NCBI GenBank assembly: GCA_021775805.1
Contig: JAJFHD010000142.1
Span: forward strand, 32,816-96,815
Direction of reading: 5' to 3'
DNA length: 64,000 bases
Source: Alphaproteobacteria bacterium
GTDB taxonomy: Bacteria; Pseudomonadota; Alphaproteobacteria; Rhizobiales; JAJFHC01
The translations under genes were made by a program, and so were the position numbers. The notes under the pieces are model-generated. The model worked only from the letters and a program-made list of their open reading frames with translations. It was not told the DNA's origin and made no database searches. Positions 45,037 through 54,143 of this stretch are shown here, in pieces; position 1 is the first letter of the stretch, and each line of letters opens with the position of its first letter.

Positions 45037-46386
45037 ATGGCATTCTGGCGGTCTCAAATTGCGACATGGTGCTGGGTCTTGTTTCTGGCGATACCGGTCG
45101 TATGCCTGGGTCCCGTGCAATCCCGGGCCGCCACGTCAGACCTTGAGGCCCGCCGCCAGCAATTGTTCTCCCAAATTCTGCTTCGACCAAACAATCTTGA
45201 CGCTTCGTTCGAATACGCAGCTATTTCCACCCAGCTTGGCGACTTCGAAGGCGCCATCGCCACCCTGGAACGCATGCTCATCTTTGCGCCGGGACTGCCC
45301 CGTGTACAGCTTGAACTCGGTGTTCTCTATTTCCGGCTCGGTTCCTATCAGACTGCCGCTAGCTACTTTAACGGGGCGATTTCGGGCAAAGACGTGCCCG
45401 AAGAAGTCAAAACCAAAGTTTCTCTATACCTTGACGCCATTGGTGAACGTCAGGACGGAACCAAGCTTACAGCGTCGGTCTATTCCGGTGTCAGGTGGCA
45501 GAGCAATGCCAATTTTGGCCCGGGTTCGAGAAACATCACCCTGAACGACCTTCCCTTCGTTCTGGACAATGACTCGACGGAACAGAAAGACTACAACGTT
45601 TTTGCCGCCGCCAATTTTCACCTGCAGATCGATCTGGCAAACCAGGGCGACCGCCTTGAGGCCGATCTGCTGGTTTACGGCGCACACTACAACGCTCAAA
45701 CCCAGCTCGACACTGAACTTGCCGAGTTCACGTTCGGCCCTTCGTTCAATCTGCGCAGGATCGACATCGACAACACTTATCTTGGCATCTACGGCATAGC
45801 CAACGGCATCTTCCTTGATGACACCTATCATTTCGGAACCGTTGGCCTGGGCATGAAAATCGCGTCGAACCCCTCAGTCCGGACCAAACTCAACCTGAAA
45901 CTTGAATACCGGGAAAAACGCTTCAACAACACCGCGACCCGTACAACCGCCAAACTGAGAGATGGTTTTGAAGCGCGTGGCCTGGCGTCAATGAGTTATC
46001 GGCTCACCGAAAACCTCACGATCGATGCCCTGATCCGCGGCACTTACGAGAAGGTCGATGCGGACTTTTTCAGTCACAATGAGTATGGCGGCAGTGTCGG
46101 ACTGACCTACCAGTTCGGGGCGCCGTTCAATGTGGTGGATGTGCCCTGGGCGATCAACGTGACCGGCGGCTACATCAGACGGGATTACGATTCTCCCGAT
46201 CCGACGATTGATGAGACCCAAAGCCAGTGGGACAAAGAGACCTGGGCTCGCGCAACCGTGAGTATTGGGATCACGAGTTGGCTGGCTTTGATGCCACAAG
46301 TAGAATACCGTAAGGTTGAATCGAATTACGAAATTCGAAATTTCGAAAACCGTTCGGCGCTGCTGGGGCTGCTTATTAGGTTTTAG
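45037..46386 (+). CDS. Slam-like TPR/beta-barrel outer membrane protein (candidate type XI secretion)
   Basis: A 449-residue outer membrane protein. A signal peptide (WCWVLFLAIPVVCLG) is followed by TPR-like helices (residues about 35-150: EYAAISTQLGDFEGAIATLER, QLELGVLYFRLGSYQTAASYF). A C-terminal barrel of amphipathic strands (about 150-449) ends in LLGLLIRF with terminal Phe. This is the plan of Slam/DUF560 proteins, which move surface proteins across the outer membrane. The start follows GGGGAG and AAGGG. The next gene, 2 bp away, encodes a protein with the barrel domain typical of Slam cargo. Assignment rests on architecture and context. Confidence 0.75.
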   Translation: MAFWRSQIATWCWVLFLAIPVVCLGPVQSRAATSDLEARRQQLFSQILLRPNNLDASFEYAAISTQLGDFEGAIATLERMLIFAPGLPRVQLELGVLYFRLGSYQTAASYFNGAISGKDVPEEVKTKVSLYLDAIGERQDGTKLTASVYSGVRWQSNANFGPGSRNITLNDLPFVLDNDSTEQKDYNVFAAANFHLQIDLANQGDRLEADLLVYGAHYNAQTQLDTELAEFTFGPSFNLRRIDIDNTYLGIYGIANGIFLDDTYHFGTVGLGMKIASNPSVRTKLNLKLEYREKRFNNTATRTTAKLRDGFEARGLASMSYRLTENLTIDALIRGTYEKVDADFFSHNEYGGSVGLTYQFGAPFNVVDVPWAINVTGGYIRRDYDSPDPTIDETQSQWDKETWARATVSIGITSWLALMPQVEYRKVESNYEIRNFENRSALLGLLIRF

Positions 46387-46388
46387 GT

Positions 46389-49178
46389 ATGAAATATTTC
46401 GCAACAACCGCAATGGCTCTCACTTTACTGGCAACAGTGAGCGGGACGGCCATCAGTGCTTCGTCGGTGGGCGTAACGTCGGCTGTTAACCCCGATGCTT
46501 TTGGGATTGAGCCCGGCAAGTCAAACCGCAAACTCATTCTCGGAAAAAAGGTCATCTTCAAGGAAAGAATTAGGACCAGTCAAAAGGGGCTGGTTCAGAT
46601 TTTGCTGCTTGACGGCTCGAGTTTCACGGTTGGGCCGAACTCCGATCTTGTAATCGACGAATTTGTCTACGACCCTGTGGCCAATACCGGCAAGCTGACC
46701 GCAAGCCTCGCCAAAGGCGCATTTCGTTTCATCGGCGGCAGACTCTCAAAGAAATCCGGCGCCGTCAAAGTCAAGACGCCGCTCGCCCTGATCGGCATCC
46801 GCGGCGCCATCACCAATATCTCGTTCGACCCGACAAACAATCAGGCGTCATGTTCTCTGGTTTTCGGGGACAACTGCAACGTGAACGGCAATACGGTCTA
46901 TCAACCCGGCTACACCGCCGTTGCCAGTGGATCAAACGGTGGTTCCGTGAACATTGCCCCGACCACGTCGCAGCAAATCAATACGTTCCAGACCTTGCTT
47001 TCGGGTCCTCTTGGAAGCACTGGCGGCGCCTTTGTCCAGCCGACCGATCAGATCGTCGAGGAAAGTTCCGTCGATGAGGGAAACTCTGACAAGTCACCGA
47101 AGCAAAATTCGAAACAGGGCACGCCATCAACCGTGCAATCGACAGACGCCAACGACGTCGATGACACACTTGCCGATAACGAGCAGTTCGTCATACCGCA
47201 GGTGACGCGGATACAGCAGCGCATTCTCTTCTCCGGATCCACTTTCACTACCGGCTCTGGCACGGTTCTGAACGGAGCCGGTATTCCCAGTTTCAACCAG
47301 AGTGTGGAGTTTTCCGGAAACAGCACGACGACGTCCGCCCAGACTTCGGCAGGTATTGTGAGTTTTACTCCGGTATCGAACTCAACCAACAGCTCAATAT
47401 CCATTCCGACGACGGCGTCGACACCGTTTGGTGTTGCGACCGGCGATGTATTTATCGGCGTCGATGATGCGCTGGTGTTCCACCAGTTGTTTGCCAATGG
47501 TGACACCGATGTTCCGTTTTACCTGATCCGGGGCACGGAAACGCCGGAAGCCGACCTGCTGGGCGACGGTGGCGTCCGGACCTACAAGCTGGCGCAGGAC
47601 CCCAGGCAGCAGTCGATTATCCCGTTTGCAAGCGCGGCGTTCGGCGGCGGGGTTCCAAGCGGCACCAGCGTCGACGGCATCAGCGACTTTTTCGTGGTGG
47701 AGCCCAATGGCGCGGACATTACCGACGACACCAACAAGGCAACCACGGGAGCGCCGGTGTTTCTGCAGGCGTCCGTCTCGTTCGACGGTAACGGCGACAC
47801 CCAGAAGTCGGTCGGTTTTCTGGTCGCGGGCAGCACCAAGGCACTGGTCGACGAGAACCTCGATGTCCGGCGCAGGGGGAGCGTCCGGCGCATCGCTACC
47901 GAGAACTCTTTCGCCTCGGATGCAGCGGCGCAGCAGATTGTCGAAGGGCCGCAGGAGGAACGGTTCTACGGCGACGACGCGGAGTATTTCATCATCGGGT
48001 CGGACATCAATGACGCGTTGGAGGTCAATCAGCTTTTCGCCGCGGACAATCTTGGACTGACGGTCGACGATCTTGCCGATACGACTTTCCACGTGGCGGA
48101 GTTGGACAGTGAAACGCCGTTGTCGGGTCTGTCACGGTCATTGACGACCATCACCGGGTATGCGGCGGGAACCGTCGAACCGCAGCTCCCGGCCCTTGCC
48201 GGCCCGGGCAACCTGCCGTTCACGGTGCGCAATGTGGATCCGGCCGACGTCAATTTGGAATTCAACGCCGGGCTCAACGAATTGGGTGGCTTCATTAAGG
48301 TGACCGACAACGGCAATGACGGTGTCACGCTTCTGGCCGGAACCGATCCGCATGTGGTTTCCTATCAATTCTCATTCGGTTTCGAACCTGGAAACACAGC
48401 GAATTTCGGGCAATCCGCATACATTGACGATGACCGTTTCGGCGCCGCTGAGAATGAGGATTTGGCTCTGTCGACGGTGACGACAACCGACATCCCGCCC
48501 GGCGTTACGCCGCCCACGCAAGTGGTATCGCCGGCGACCGAAACACCCAGAACCTACGTTGTGAGCAGTGCTGTCGTGAACAATGCCATTCCGGCAGGCG
48601 TCGCAACCGCGTGCTCGACCTGCGCGTTTTTGAAATGGGGATATTGGGGCACGCAGTTCCGTTCCACAGACCCGACCCCCGCACAGGGCGGCGAGAGAAA
48701 CGACTGGGTTCATCTGGGAACCTGGGTTGCCGGAGACCTGCCCACTCAGGGTCAGTTGCCCGCGTCCGGCACCGCGTCCTATAGCGGTCATGCTATTGCG
48801 AGCGTGGCACGCAGCAATGGCGTGACGCTGAGCCAGTACCATGCGACAGGCGATCTGGCTGTCAACTGGGATTTTGGCAGCAGATCGGGCACTCTGGCGA
48901 TCAACAACTTCGACGACATCGGGACAATCTCCGGCGCCATCTCCGACCCGTCCGGACTTGCCACGGCGACAAACACATTCTCCGGTGCCTTGACAGACGG
49001 GGTCACCCTGTTCGGCAATACGACCGGCTCGTTTGCCAGCGGCCCCCAGACCGGAAACTTTCCTGTCGCTCAAGGGGTGATCGGCAATTTCGACCTTTCC
49101 GGCACGCATTCGTCAGGCGATGCCTACAATGCGACGGGGATCTATGCCGGTAGTTCGGCAGCCGGCCTGATCCCGTAG
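46389..49178 (+). CDS. FecR-domain exported protein with TbpB-like C-terminal barrel
   Basis: A 929-residue exported protein. The signal peptide (ALTLLATVSGTAISAS) has no lipobox. An N-terminal FecR domain (about 40-145) shows LLDGSSFTVGPNSDLVIDEFVYDP and TPLALIGIRGAI. A Ser/Thr/Asp-rich linker, a large unrecognised middle region (about 330-700) and a conserved-looking CSTCAFLKWGYWG (Cys742, Cys745) follow. The last 135 residues resemble the transferrin-binding-protein beta-barrel (TASYSGHAIASV, GDLAVNWDFGSRSGTL, FDLSGTHSSGD, YNATGIYAGS). It is probably the secreted substrate of the Slam-like protein. It is not a sigma-factor regulator, since no ECF sigma gene is near. Confidence 0.75.
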   Translation: MKYFATTAMALTLLATVSGTAISASSVGVTSAVNPDAFGIEPGKSNRKLILGKKVIFKERIRTSQKGLVQILLLDGSSFTVGPNSDLVIDEFVYDPVANTGKLTASLAKGAFRFIGGRLSKKSGAVKVKTPLALIGIRGAITNISFDPTNNQASCSLVFGDNCNVNGNTVYQPGYTAVASGSNGGSVNIAPTTSQQINTFQTLLSGPLGSTGGAFVQPTDQIVEESSVDEGNSDKSPKQNSKQGTPSTVQSTDANDVDDTLADNEQFVIPQVTRIQQRILFSGSTFTTGSGTVLNGAGIPSFNQSVEFSGNSTTTSAQTSAGIVSFTPVSNSTNSSISIPTTASTPFGVATGDVFIGVDDALVFHQLFANGDTDVPFYLIRGTETPEADLLGDGGVRTYKLAQDPRQQSIIPFASAAFGGGVPSGTSVDGISDFFVVEPNGADITDDTNKATTGAPVFLQASVSFDGNGDTQKSVGFLVAGSTKALVDENLDVRRRGSVRRIATENSFASDAAAQQIVEGPQEERFYGDDAEYFIIGSDINDALEVNQLFAADNLGLTVDDLADTTFHVAELDSETPLSGLSRSLTTITGYAAGTVEPQLPALAGPGNLPFTVRNVDPADVNLEFNAGLNELGGFIKVTDNGNDGVTLLAGTDPHVVSYQFSFGFEPGNTANFGQSAYIDDDRFGAAENEDLALSTVTTTDIPPGVTPPTQVVSPATETPRTYVVSSAVVNNAIPAGVATACSTCAFLKWGYWGTQFRSTDPTPAQGGERNDWVHLGTWVAGDLPTQGQLPASGTASYSGHAIASVARSNGVTLSQYHATGDLAVNWDFGSRSGTLAINNFDDIGTISGAISDPSGLATATNTFSGALTDGVTLFGNTTGSFASGPQTGNFPVAQGVIGNFDLSGTHSSGDAYNATGIYAGSSAAGLIP

Positions 49179-49207
49179 TGCCCGACCACCCGCCGGTGCG
49201 CTGATCG

Positions 49208-49645
49208 ATGGGCAGACGTCTGACTTCCTTTCAGCCGGGCGAGGTCATCGTCAGCCATGGCCGAACGATAACCGAAGCCGACATCGCCGGATTTGCCGGC
49301 ATCACCGGTGATAACAATCCCGTTCACATGGATGAGGTCGCGGCGTCCAACGGTCCTTATGGCCGCCGGATTATCCACGGTCCCTTCTTTGTCGGTCTGG
49401 CGTTTGGTCTATTGTCTGGAAAGGACGTGATCGACGGGACCACGATTGCCCTGAAGTCTGTCGAATGGAAGTTTTTCGGCCCGGTCGGCATAGGCGACAC
49501 GGTCCGCCTGACCGCCGACGTCACATCAGTCTCGCCTCACCCGACCAGGTTGGACCGGGGAGATCTCGGGCTTTGCCTGACGTTCCACAATCAGACCGGC
49601 GATGTCGTCAGCGAAGGGGCCGCAGTGGTGGTCCTCGAAATCTGA
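49208..49645 (+). CDS. MaoC-like hot-dog-fold dehydratase
   Basis: A 145-residue MaoC-type protein with the (R)-hydratase motif region ADIAGFAGITGDNNPVHMD (catalytic Asp/His pair) and GRRIIHGPFF. It is predicted to hydrate or dehydrate enoyl-CoA thioesters. It starts 29 bp after the FecR-barrel gene, so it may be co-transcribed, although a functional link is not obvious. It is convergent with the XRE regulator, whose stop is 14 bp away. Confidence 0.86.
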   Translation: MGRRLTSFQPGEVIVSHGRTITEADIAGFAGITGDNNPVHMDEVAASNGPYGRRIIHGPFFVGLAFGLLSGKDVIDGTTIALKSVEWKFFGPVGIGDTVRLTADVTSVSPHPTRLDRGDLGLCLTFHNQTGDVVSEGAAVVVLEI

Positions 49646-49659
49646 CGATCGTCCGTCAT

Positions 49660-50526
49660 TCAGGTTTCAGACGTCAGAACAAGATTCCGGATATGCGCGG
49701 AACACTCGGGCGGCTGAATGACGGCGGCCCGGATCAGATTGTCGAAGTGCCGGCTGAGTATTCTGATGTGTTCGGTCGAGTTGAAGACAAAGTACATATT
49801 GCCCATGTAAGTCACCGCACGCTGTGGCCCGAACACGGTATAGGGGGCAGCGTAATACTCCAGCGCATCGAACAGGAACCAGCGAAACGTGGGGTAGAGC
49901 TCGTCCGTAAGCTGCGCCATACGCTCGAGTTGCTGCAGGCGCACGGACTTGTCGAGTTTTTCCCAGACGCCCTGCCCCCGGGCAAAGGACGCCAGTGACT
50001 GTAGCGAACTGCAGACCTCCATGTCGGTTTCCGGTTTCCGGCTGTAGGCCAGACGGCCGGCGGCCTCCGCCATCCTGATATTCGAGGCGCCGGTCGCTGC
50101 CAACCCGTGTTCATACCGAATGACATCATCGGTCTTGAGCAGGTCCGGCAGGCTTGAGGGAACATACCGGATCTTGTAGCCGACAGCCTCGCGGTGCCAG
50201 TTTGACAATCGTTCGTCGGCAGGCCCCCATGCCCCTTCCGCGACCTCGAGACTGGGCAGGATCTGAGTCGTTGCTTCATCATTCTGGCTGAGACCGAGAA
50301 GCCAGTCGACACTGACCTGCTGATCCGTTGCAATCGCTACCAGAGTAGCGGAACGCGGCAACCGCACCGTTTTGTCTGACAGAAGTTGGGTCAGCGTGGA
50401 ACGCTCGACACCGACCTTGCGGGCAAACTGTGACCGGCTCAGCCCCGAGCGCCGAATCACCTCTTTCAGGTGATCCCTGAAAATTATGACTGCTGCGCGC
50501 TTGTCCAAGAGTATCCTCCGATACAT
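49660..50526 (-). CDS. XRE-type transcriptional regulator
   Basis: A 288-residue regulator. The N-terminal HTH (residues about 14-70: FRDHLKEVIRRSGLSRSQFARKVGV, then STLTQLLSDK) is of the Cro/CI type. The remaining 210 residues form an alpha-rich domain not recognised by eye (LASFARGQGVWEKLDKS, YTVFGPQRAVTYMGN), probably sensing or oligomerising. ATG 50526 is used; the frame is open 43 codons upstream but that part overlaps the divergent promoter. Only 54 bp separate its start from the desaturase start, so it likely controls the desaturase and itself. Confidence 0.82.
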   Translation of the reverse strand: MYRRILLDKRAAVIIFRDHLKEVIRRSGLSRSQFARKVGVERSTLTQLLSDKTVRLPRSATLVAIATDQQVSVDWLLGLSQNDEATTQILPSLEVAEGAWGPADERLSNWHREAVGYKIRYVPSSLPDLLKTDDVIRYEHGLAATGASNIRMAEAAGRLAYSRKPETDMEVCSSLQSLASFARGQGVWEKLDKSVRLQQLERMAQLTDELYPTFRWFLFDALEYYAAPYTVFGPQRAVTYMGNMYFVFNSTEHIRILSRHFDNLIRAAVIQPPECSAHIRNLVLTSET

Positions 50527-50527
50527 T

Positions 50528-50561
50528 GATTTGTTTACCAAAGTGTCCACAAGAACAAATC
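50528..50561. promoter_or_regulatory. Candidate operator between XRE regulator and desaturase
   Basis: A perfect 8-bp inverted repeat, GATTTGTT (50528-50535) and AACAAATC (50554-50561), with centres 26 bp apart, sits in the 54-bp divergent region. The spacing of about two and a half helical turns suits two dimers or a looped site. It is probably the binding site of the XRE regulator (inference). Confidence 0.4.
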
Positions 50562-50580
50562 GATCATATAAATAAACGAT

Positions 50581-51576
50581 ATGTGTGCATACAAACCTGT
50601 GATCACATTCGGGCGCGTGGTAAATATTGTCAGGGGACTGACAGCAACGAGGCATGCCGTGGGCACATCACACCGGACCGGGGCACCAATTCCGCAATCG
50701 CCTATCGAATGGCCCACTCTTGCCGTGGCGCTCGGCGTACACACTGGTCTTGGATTGGTGACTTACTTCTTTCATGCGCTGCCCTGGTATGTGGTGCTGA
50801 CAGTGGCGTCCTATCTGACAGCACTCCATTCCTCGCTTCAGCATGAAGTCCTTCACGGGCATCCAACCCGAAGCGCCTGGTTTAACGAGGCCCTGATTTC
50901 AATCCCGTTTGCACTGGTCTACCCCTATCGGCGCTACAAGGCGCTTCATCTTCGCCACCATAATGACGAATACCTCACCGACCCATATGAGGACCCCGAG
51001 TCCTACTACCGGTCACAGGGCGACTGGAACGCAACGCCGCGGTACTTCAAACAGATCCTGAAGTTCAACAACACCGCTTTTGGGAGACTGACACTGGGCC
51101 CGGCGCTGACGAGCCTTACTTTCTGGTTGTCGGAACTGCGTCTGACGGGAACCGACCCCCGCTTGCTTGCGCGCCCTTGGCTGCTGCATCTGGCCGGTAT
51201 GGTGCCGCTGTTCGGCTGGATTGTTGTAGTTTGTGATATTTCCGTCTGGGAATACGTGGTCTTTTTTGCCTATCCCGCCACATCGTTGATCCTGCTGCGC
51301 AGCTTTGCCGAACATCAGGCCAGTGAGCAGGTCGGAAACCGCACGACAATCGTCGATGCAGCGCCAATTTGGGGGCTACTCTATCTCAACAACAACCTGC
51401 ATTTTGCCCATCACAAGTATCCGCGCGCGGCCTGGTATCGCCTGCCTGCCATTTTCCGGCGTGAAAGAGCGGCGATGCTTGAGGAGAACCACGGTTATCT
51501 GTTCAACGGCTATTCAGAGATACTCGGAAGATATGCCTTCAGGCCGAAAGAGACCAATGCCCATCCGTACGTCTGA
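50581..51576 (+). CDS. Fatty acid desaturase family protein
   Basis: A 331-residue membrane di-iron desaturase or hydroxylase. The three His boxes are HEVLHGH, HLRHHND and HFAHHKYP, spaced between hydrophobic segments (LAVALGVHTGLGLVTYFF, GMVPLFGWIVVVC). The product presumably introduces a double bond or hydroxyl into an acyl chain or a related hydrophobic substrate. It is divergent from the XRE gene and convergent with typA, with only 6 bp between stops. Confidence 0.88.
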   Translation: MCAYKPVITFGRVVNIVRGLTATRHAVGTSHRTGAPIPQSPIEWPTLAVALGVHTGLGLVTYFFHALPWYVVLTVASYLTALHSSLQHEVLHGHPTRSAWFNEALISIPFALVYPYRRYKALHLRHHNDEYLTDPYEDPESYYRSQGDWNATPRYFKQILKFNNTAFGRLTLGPALTSLTFWLSELRLTGTDPRLLARPWLLHLAGMVPLFGWIVVVCDISVWEYVVFFAYPATSLILLRSFAEHQASEQVGNRTTIVDAAPIWGLLYLNNNLHFAHHKYPRAAWYRLPAIFRRERAAMLEENHGYLFNGYSEILGRYAFRPKETNAHPYV

Positions 51577-51582
51577 AGGATG

Positions 51583-53436
51583 CTACATCACTTCCATTTC
51601 ACGAGCATGGCGCTTGCGCTCATGCACGTTCAAATACCGCTTGCGCAAACGAATGCTCTTCGGTGTTACTTCGACCAGTTCATCGTCATTGATGTAGGCC
51701 ACTGCCTGCTCCAGCGTCAGTCGTTTGGGCGTCGTCAGGCGAACCGCGTCGTCCTTGCCGGCTGCACGAATATTGGTCAGCTGCTTGGCTTTCAGGGGGT
51801 TGACGATCAGATCGTCGTTCTTGGCATTCTCGCCGATGATCATGCCCTCGTAGACCTTTTCACCGGCCCCTATGAACAATTGCCCGCGCTCCTCCAGATT
51901 CCACAAGGCGAAAGGAACCGAGTCCCCGTCGCCATTGGAAACCAGCACCCCGACCCGGCGTCCGGTTATGGTCCCGCGGAAGGGGCCGTAAGTCTTGAAA
52001 ACCCGGTGCATGATGCCGGTTCCCCGGGTATCCGTCAGAAACTCGCCGTGATAGCCGATCAGCCCTCTTGAGGGACAGTCGAACACGAGCCTGGTCTTGC
52101 CGCCGCTGGAGGGCCGCATCTCGGTCATTTCGCCCTTGCGCAGAGCTACCTTCTCAATCACAACGCCGCTGAATTCATCATCGACATCGACCGACACTTC
52201 CTCGATCGGCTCCAGACGCTGGCCGGTTTTGTCGTCATGACGAAAGAGAACCCGTGGACGGCTGATCGACATCTCGAAGCCTTCTCGTCGCATGGTCTCG
52301 ATCAGGACACCAAGCTGAAGTTCGCCCCGTCCGGCCACTTCGAAAGCATCCTTTGACTCCGTGTCGCTGACTTTCAACGCAACATTGCCTTCCGCCTCGC
52401 GCAAAAGACGCTCGCGAATGACCCGGCTTTGGACTTTTGCGCCTTCCCGGCCGACCAGGGGGGAATCGTTGATCATGAAGGTGACCGCCAATGTTGGCGG
52501 ATCTATCGGTGTCGAGGCGATCGGCTCGGTCACGATCAGATCGCAGAGCGTATCGGCAACTGTCGCGGTCGGCAGGCCCGCAATCGTAACAATATCTCCG
52601 GCCTCGGCCTCCTCTACCGGTTGCCGGGCCAGACCACGGAACGAGAGTACCTTGGTCACGCGCCCTCGTTCAATCATATCGCCCGTGCGCGACAGCGCCT
52701 TGATCGTCGAATTGGACTTGAGGCGTCCGCTTTCGATGCGGCCGGTCAACAACCGTCCAAGATAAGGGTCTGCTTCAAGCGTGGTCACCAGCATGGAAAA
52801 AGGCAGCGCTCTGTTTTCAGTAGTCGCAACCTGTGGGGCCGCAACATTGCTGATTACAGTACGGAACAACGCCGACATGTCTTTCGGTTCACCATTGTCT
52901 TCCACGTCGAGCCGCGCCCAGCCCTGTTTTGCCGAGGCGAACAGGACGGGAAAATCAAGCTGCTCCTCATTGGCATCCAGGGCAGCGAAAAGGTCGAAGA
53001 CTTCACTGTGGACGTCCTCAGGTCTCGCATCTGGGCGGTCCGCCTTGTTAATCACGACAATTGGTTTCAGTCCCAGACTGAGCGCCTTCGACGTCACGAA
53101 CTTGGTCTGCGGCATCGGTCCTTCGGCGGCATCCACAAGAAGAAGAACACCGTCGACCATTGACAGAATGCGCTCGACCTCACCGCCAAAGTCTGCGTGA
53201 CCAGGCGTATCGATGATGTTGATACGGACCAACTCGCCGTCATTGTCCCAGGCGACGCTGGTGCATTTGGCAAGGATCGTGATGCCCCGTTCGCGTTCCA
53301 GGTCATTGGAGTCCATGACCCGTTCGGCAACCTGCTGGTTGTCGCGGAAGGCACCACTTTGCTTGAGCAGTTCGTCGACGAGGGTTGTCTTGCCGTGATC
53401 GACGTGCGCGATGATCGCGATATTTCGCAAATCCAT
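51583..53436 (-). CDS. typA: GTP-binding translation factor TypA/BipA
   Basis: A ribosome-binding translational GTPase involved in stress and cold adaptation. The 617-residue protein has G1 AHVDHGKTT, switch and G2 region RERGITI, G3 DTPGHADF and G4 NKADR. Domains resembling EF-G II, III and V and the C-terminal TypA domain follow (GLIGYHGEFLTDTRGTGIM). ATG 53436 gives the canonical MDLRNIAIIAHVDHG start, with only a weak ribosome-binding site; the upstream extension to 53496 is rejected. Confidence 0.96.
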   Translation of the reverse strand: MDLRNIAIIAHVDHGKTTLVDELLKQSGAFRDNQQVAERVMDSNDLERERGITILAKCTSVAWDNDGELVRINIIDTPGHADFGGEVERILSMVDGVLLLVDAAEGPMPQTKFVTSKALSLGLKPIVVINKADRPDARPEDVHSEVFDLFAALDANEEQLDFPVLFASAKQGWARLDVEDNGEPKDMSALFRTVISNVAAPQVATTENRALPFSMLVTTLEADPYLGRLLTGRIESGRLKSNSTIKALSRTGDMIERGRVTKVLSFRGLARQPVEEAEAGDIVTIAGLPTATVADTLCDLIVTEPIASTPIDPPTLAVTFMINDSPLVGREGAKVQSRVIRERLLREAEGNVALKVSDTESKDAFEVAGRGELQLGVLIETMRREGFEMSISRPRVLFRHDDKTGQRLEPIEEVSVDVDDEFSGVVIEKVALRKGEMTEMRPSSGGKTRLVFDCPSRGLIGYHGEFLTDTRGTGIMHRVFKTYGPFRGTITGRRVGVLVSNGDGDSVPFALWNLEERGQLFIGAGEKVYEGMIIGENAKNDDLIVNPLKAKQLTNIRAAGKDDAVRLTTPKRLTLEQAVAYINDDELVEVTPKSIRLRKRYLNVHERKRHAREMEVM

Positions 53437-53626
53437 AAAACACCATTTCAGAAAAGAGAGAAAGGCGCCCTCTCCTGGAGAAAGCGCCTGTAACAACCGC
53501 CATATAGTGCCAGCACCCGGCGGTTCGCAAGTGTCATATTGTCATAGTGCCGCAATCACATGCTTTCAGACGTCAACAAAACCATACAAATCATAAAACT
53601 TGGTAATCAGACAACAAACACAAGGC

Positions 53627-53655
53627 CGCCCGAAACGGTAGATCCGAATCGGGCG
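53627..53655 (-). terminator. Hairpin downstream of the proW-like remnant
   Basis: Imperfect 12-bp stem (53627-53638 with 53644-53655, 10 of 12 paired, CGCCCGA/TCGGGCG outside) and a 5-nt loop. On the minus strand it is followed by a T-rich run after a few bases. It lies 26 bp beyond the stop of the ProW-like remnant, so it is probably the surviving terminator of that former operon. Confidence 0.55.
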
Positions 53656-53680
53656 ACCTGGCGTAGTCGCAGGAAGGCGT

Positions 53681-53860
53681 TTACTTGCCTTCCAGCTTGC
53701 GGCGGTACATTCCCTGGGCCACACGGTCGATGACCATGGCACAGAACAGAATAGCCAGACCACCAAGCAGGGCTTGTCCCTAAGCAGCATACTGCAAGGC
53801 TTCGAGAACGAGGGCACCAAGACCTTCAGCACCGATCAGGGAGGCAATCCCGACCACGCA
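53681..53860 (-). pseudogene. Remnant of a glycine betaine/proline ABC permease (ProW-like C-terminus)
   Basis: Read on the minus strand, the fragment gives GIASLIGAEGLGALVLEALQYAA, an in-frame TAG (53781-53783), then GQALLGGLAILFCAMVIDR, VAQGMYRRKLEGK and a stop at 53681. This is the C-terminal end of a ProW/OpuAB-type permease, in which a Lys is expected at the TAG. Upstream of about 53860 the similarity stops abruptly, so the rest of the gene and its ATPase and binding-protein partners have been deleted. The 283 bp from here to the TRAP genes holds nothing recognised. Confidence 0.75.
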
Positions 53861-54143
53861 TCCGAATTCTCAGAACCATTTGCGTTGAAGGAACTCGTTT
53901 CGTGCCCCACAACCACCAAAACAGAATGAACCTTCCATGCATCTTCGGCCCGCAATCATATAATCGCAATGATCCGGGAACCTCCGATCAGTTGTCGCCA
54001 ATGCATGCACCTGGTTCATACGAAAATTCAAACTGACGACAAAGTTAAGTGGCGCCATGGCACCAACAGTGGAATTTCAATGAGTCCAGTTGCCGAAACG
54101 AAAGTCCGGTTACCAGCGAACGCCCAGAGGGGATTACAGTGTT

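Noticed and set aside
46389..49178. FecR-type sigma-factor regulator
   Set aside because: No ECF sigma gene or TonB receptor is adjacent, there is no inner-membrane anchor after the FecR domain, and the C-terminus is a barrel-like domain; an exported cargo fits better.
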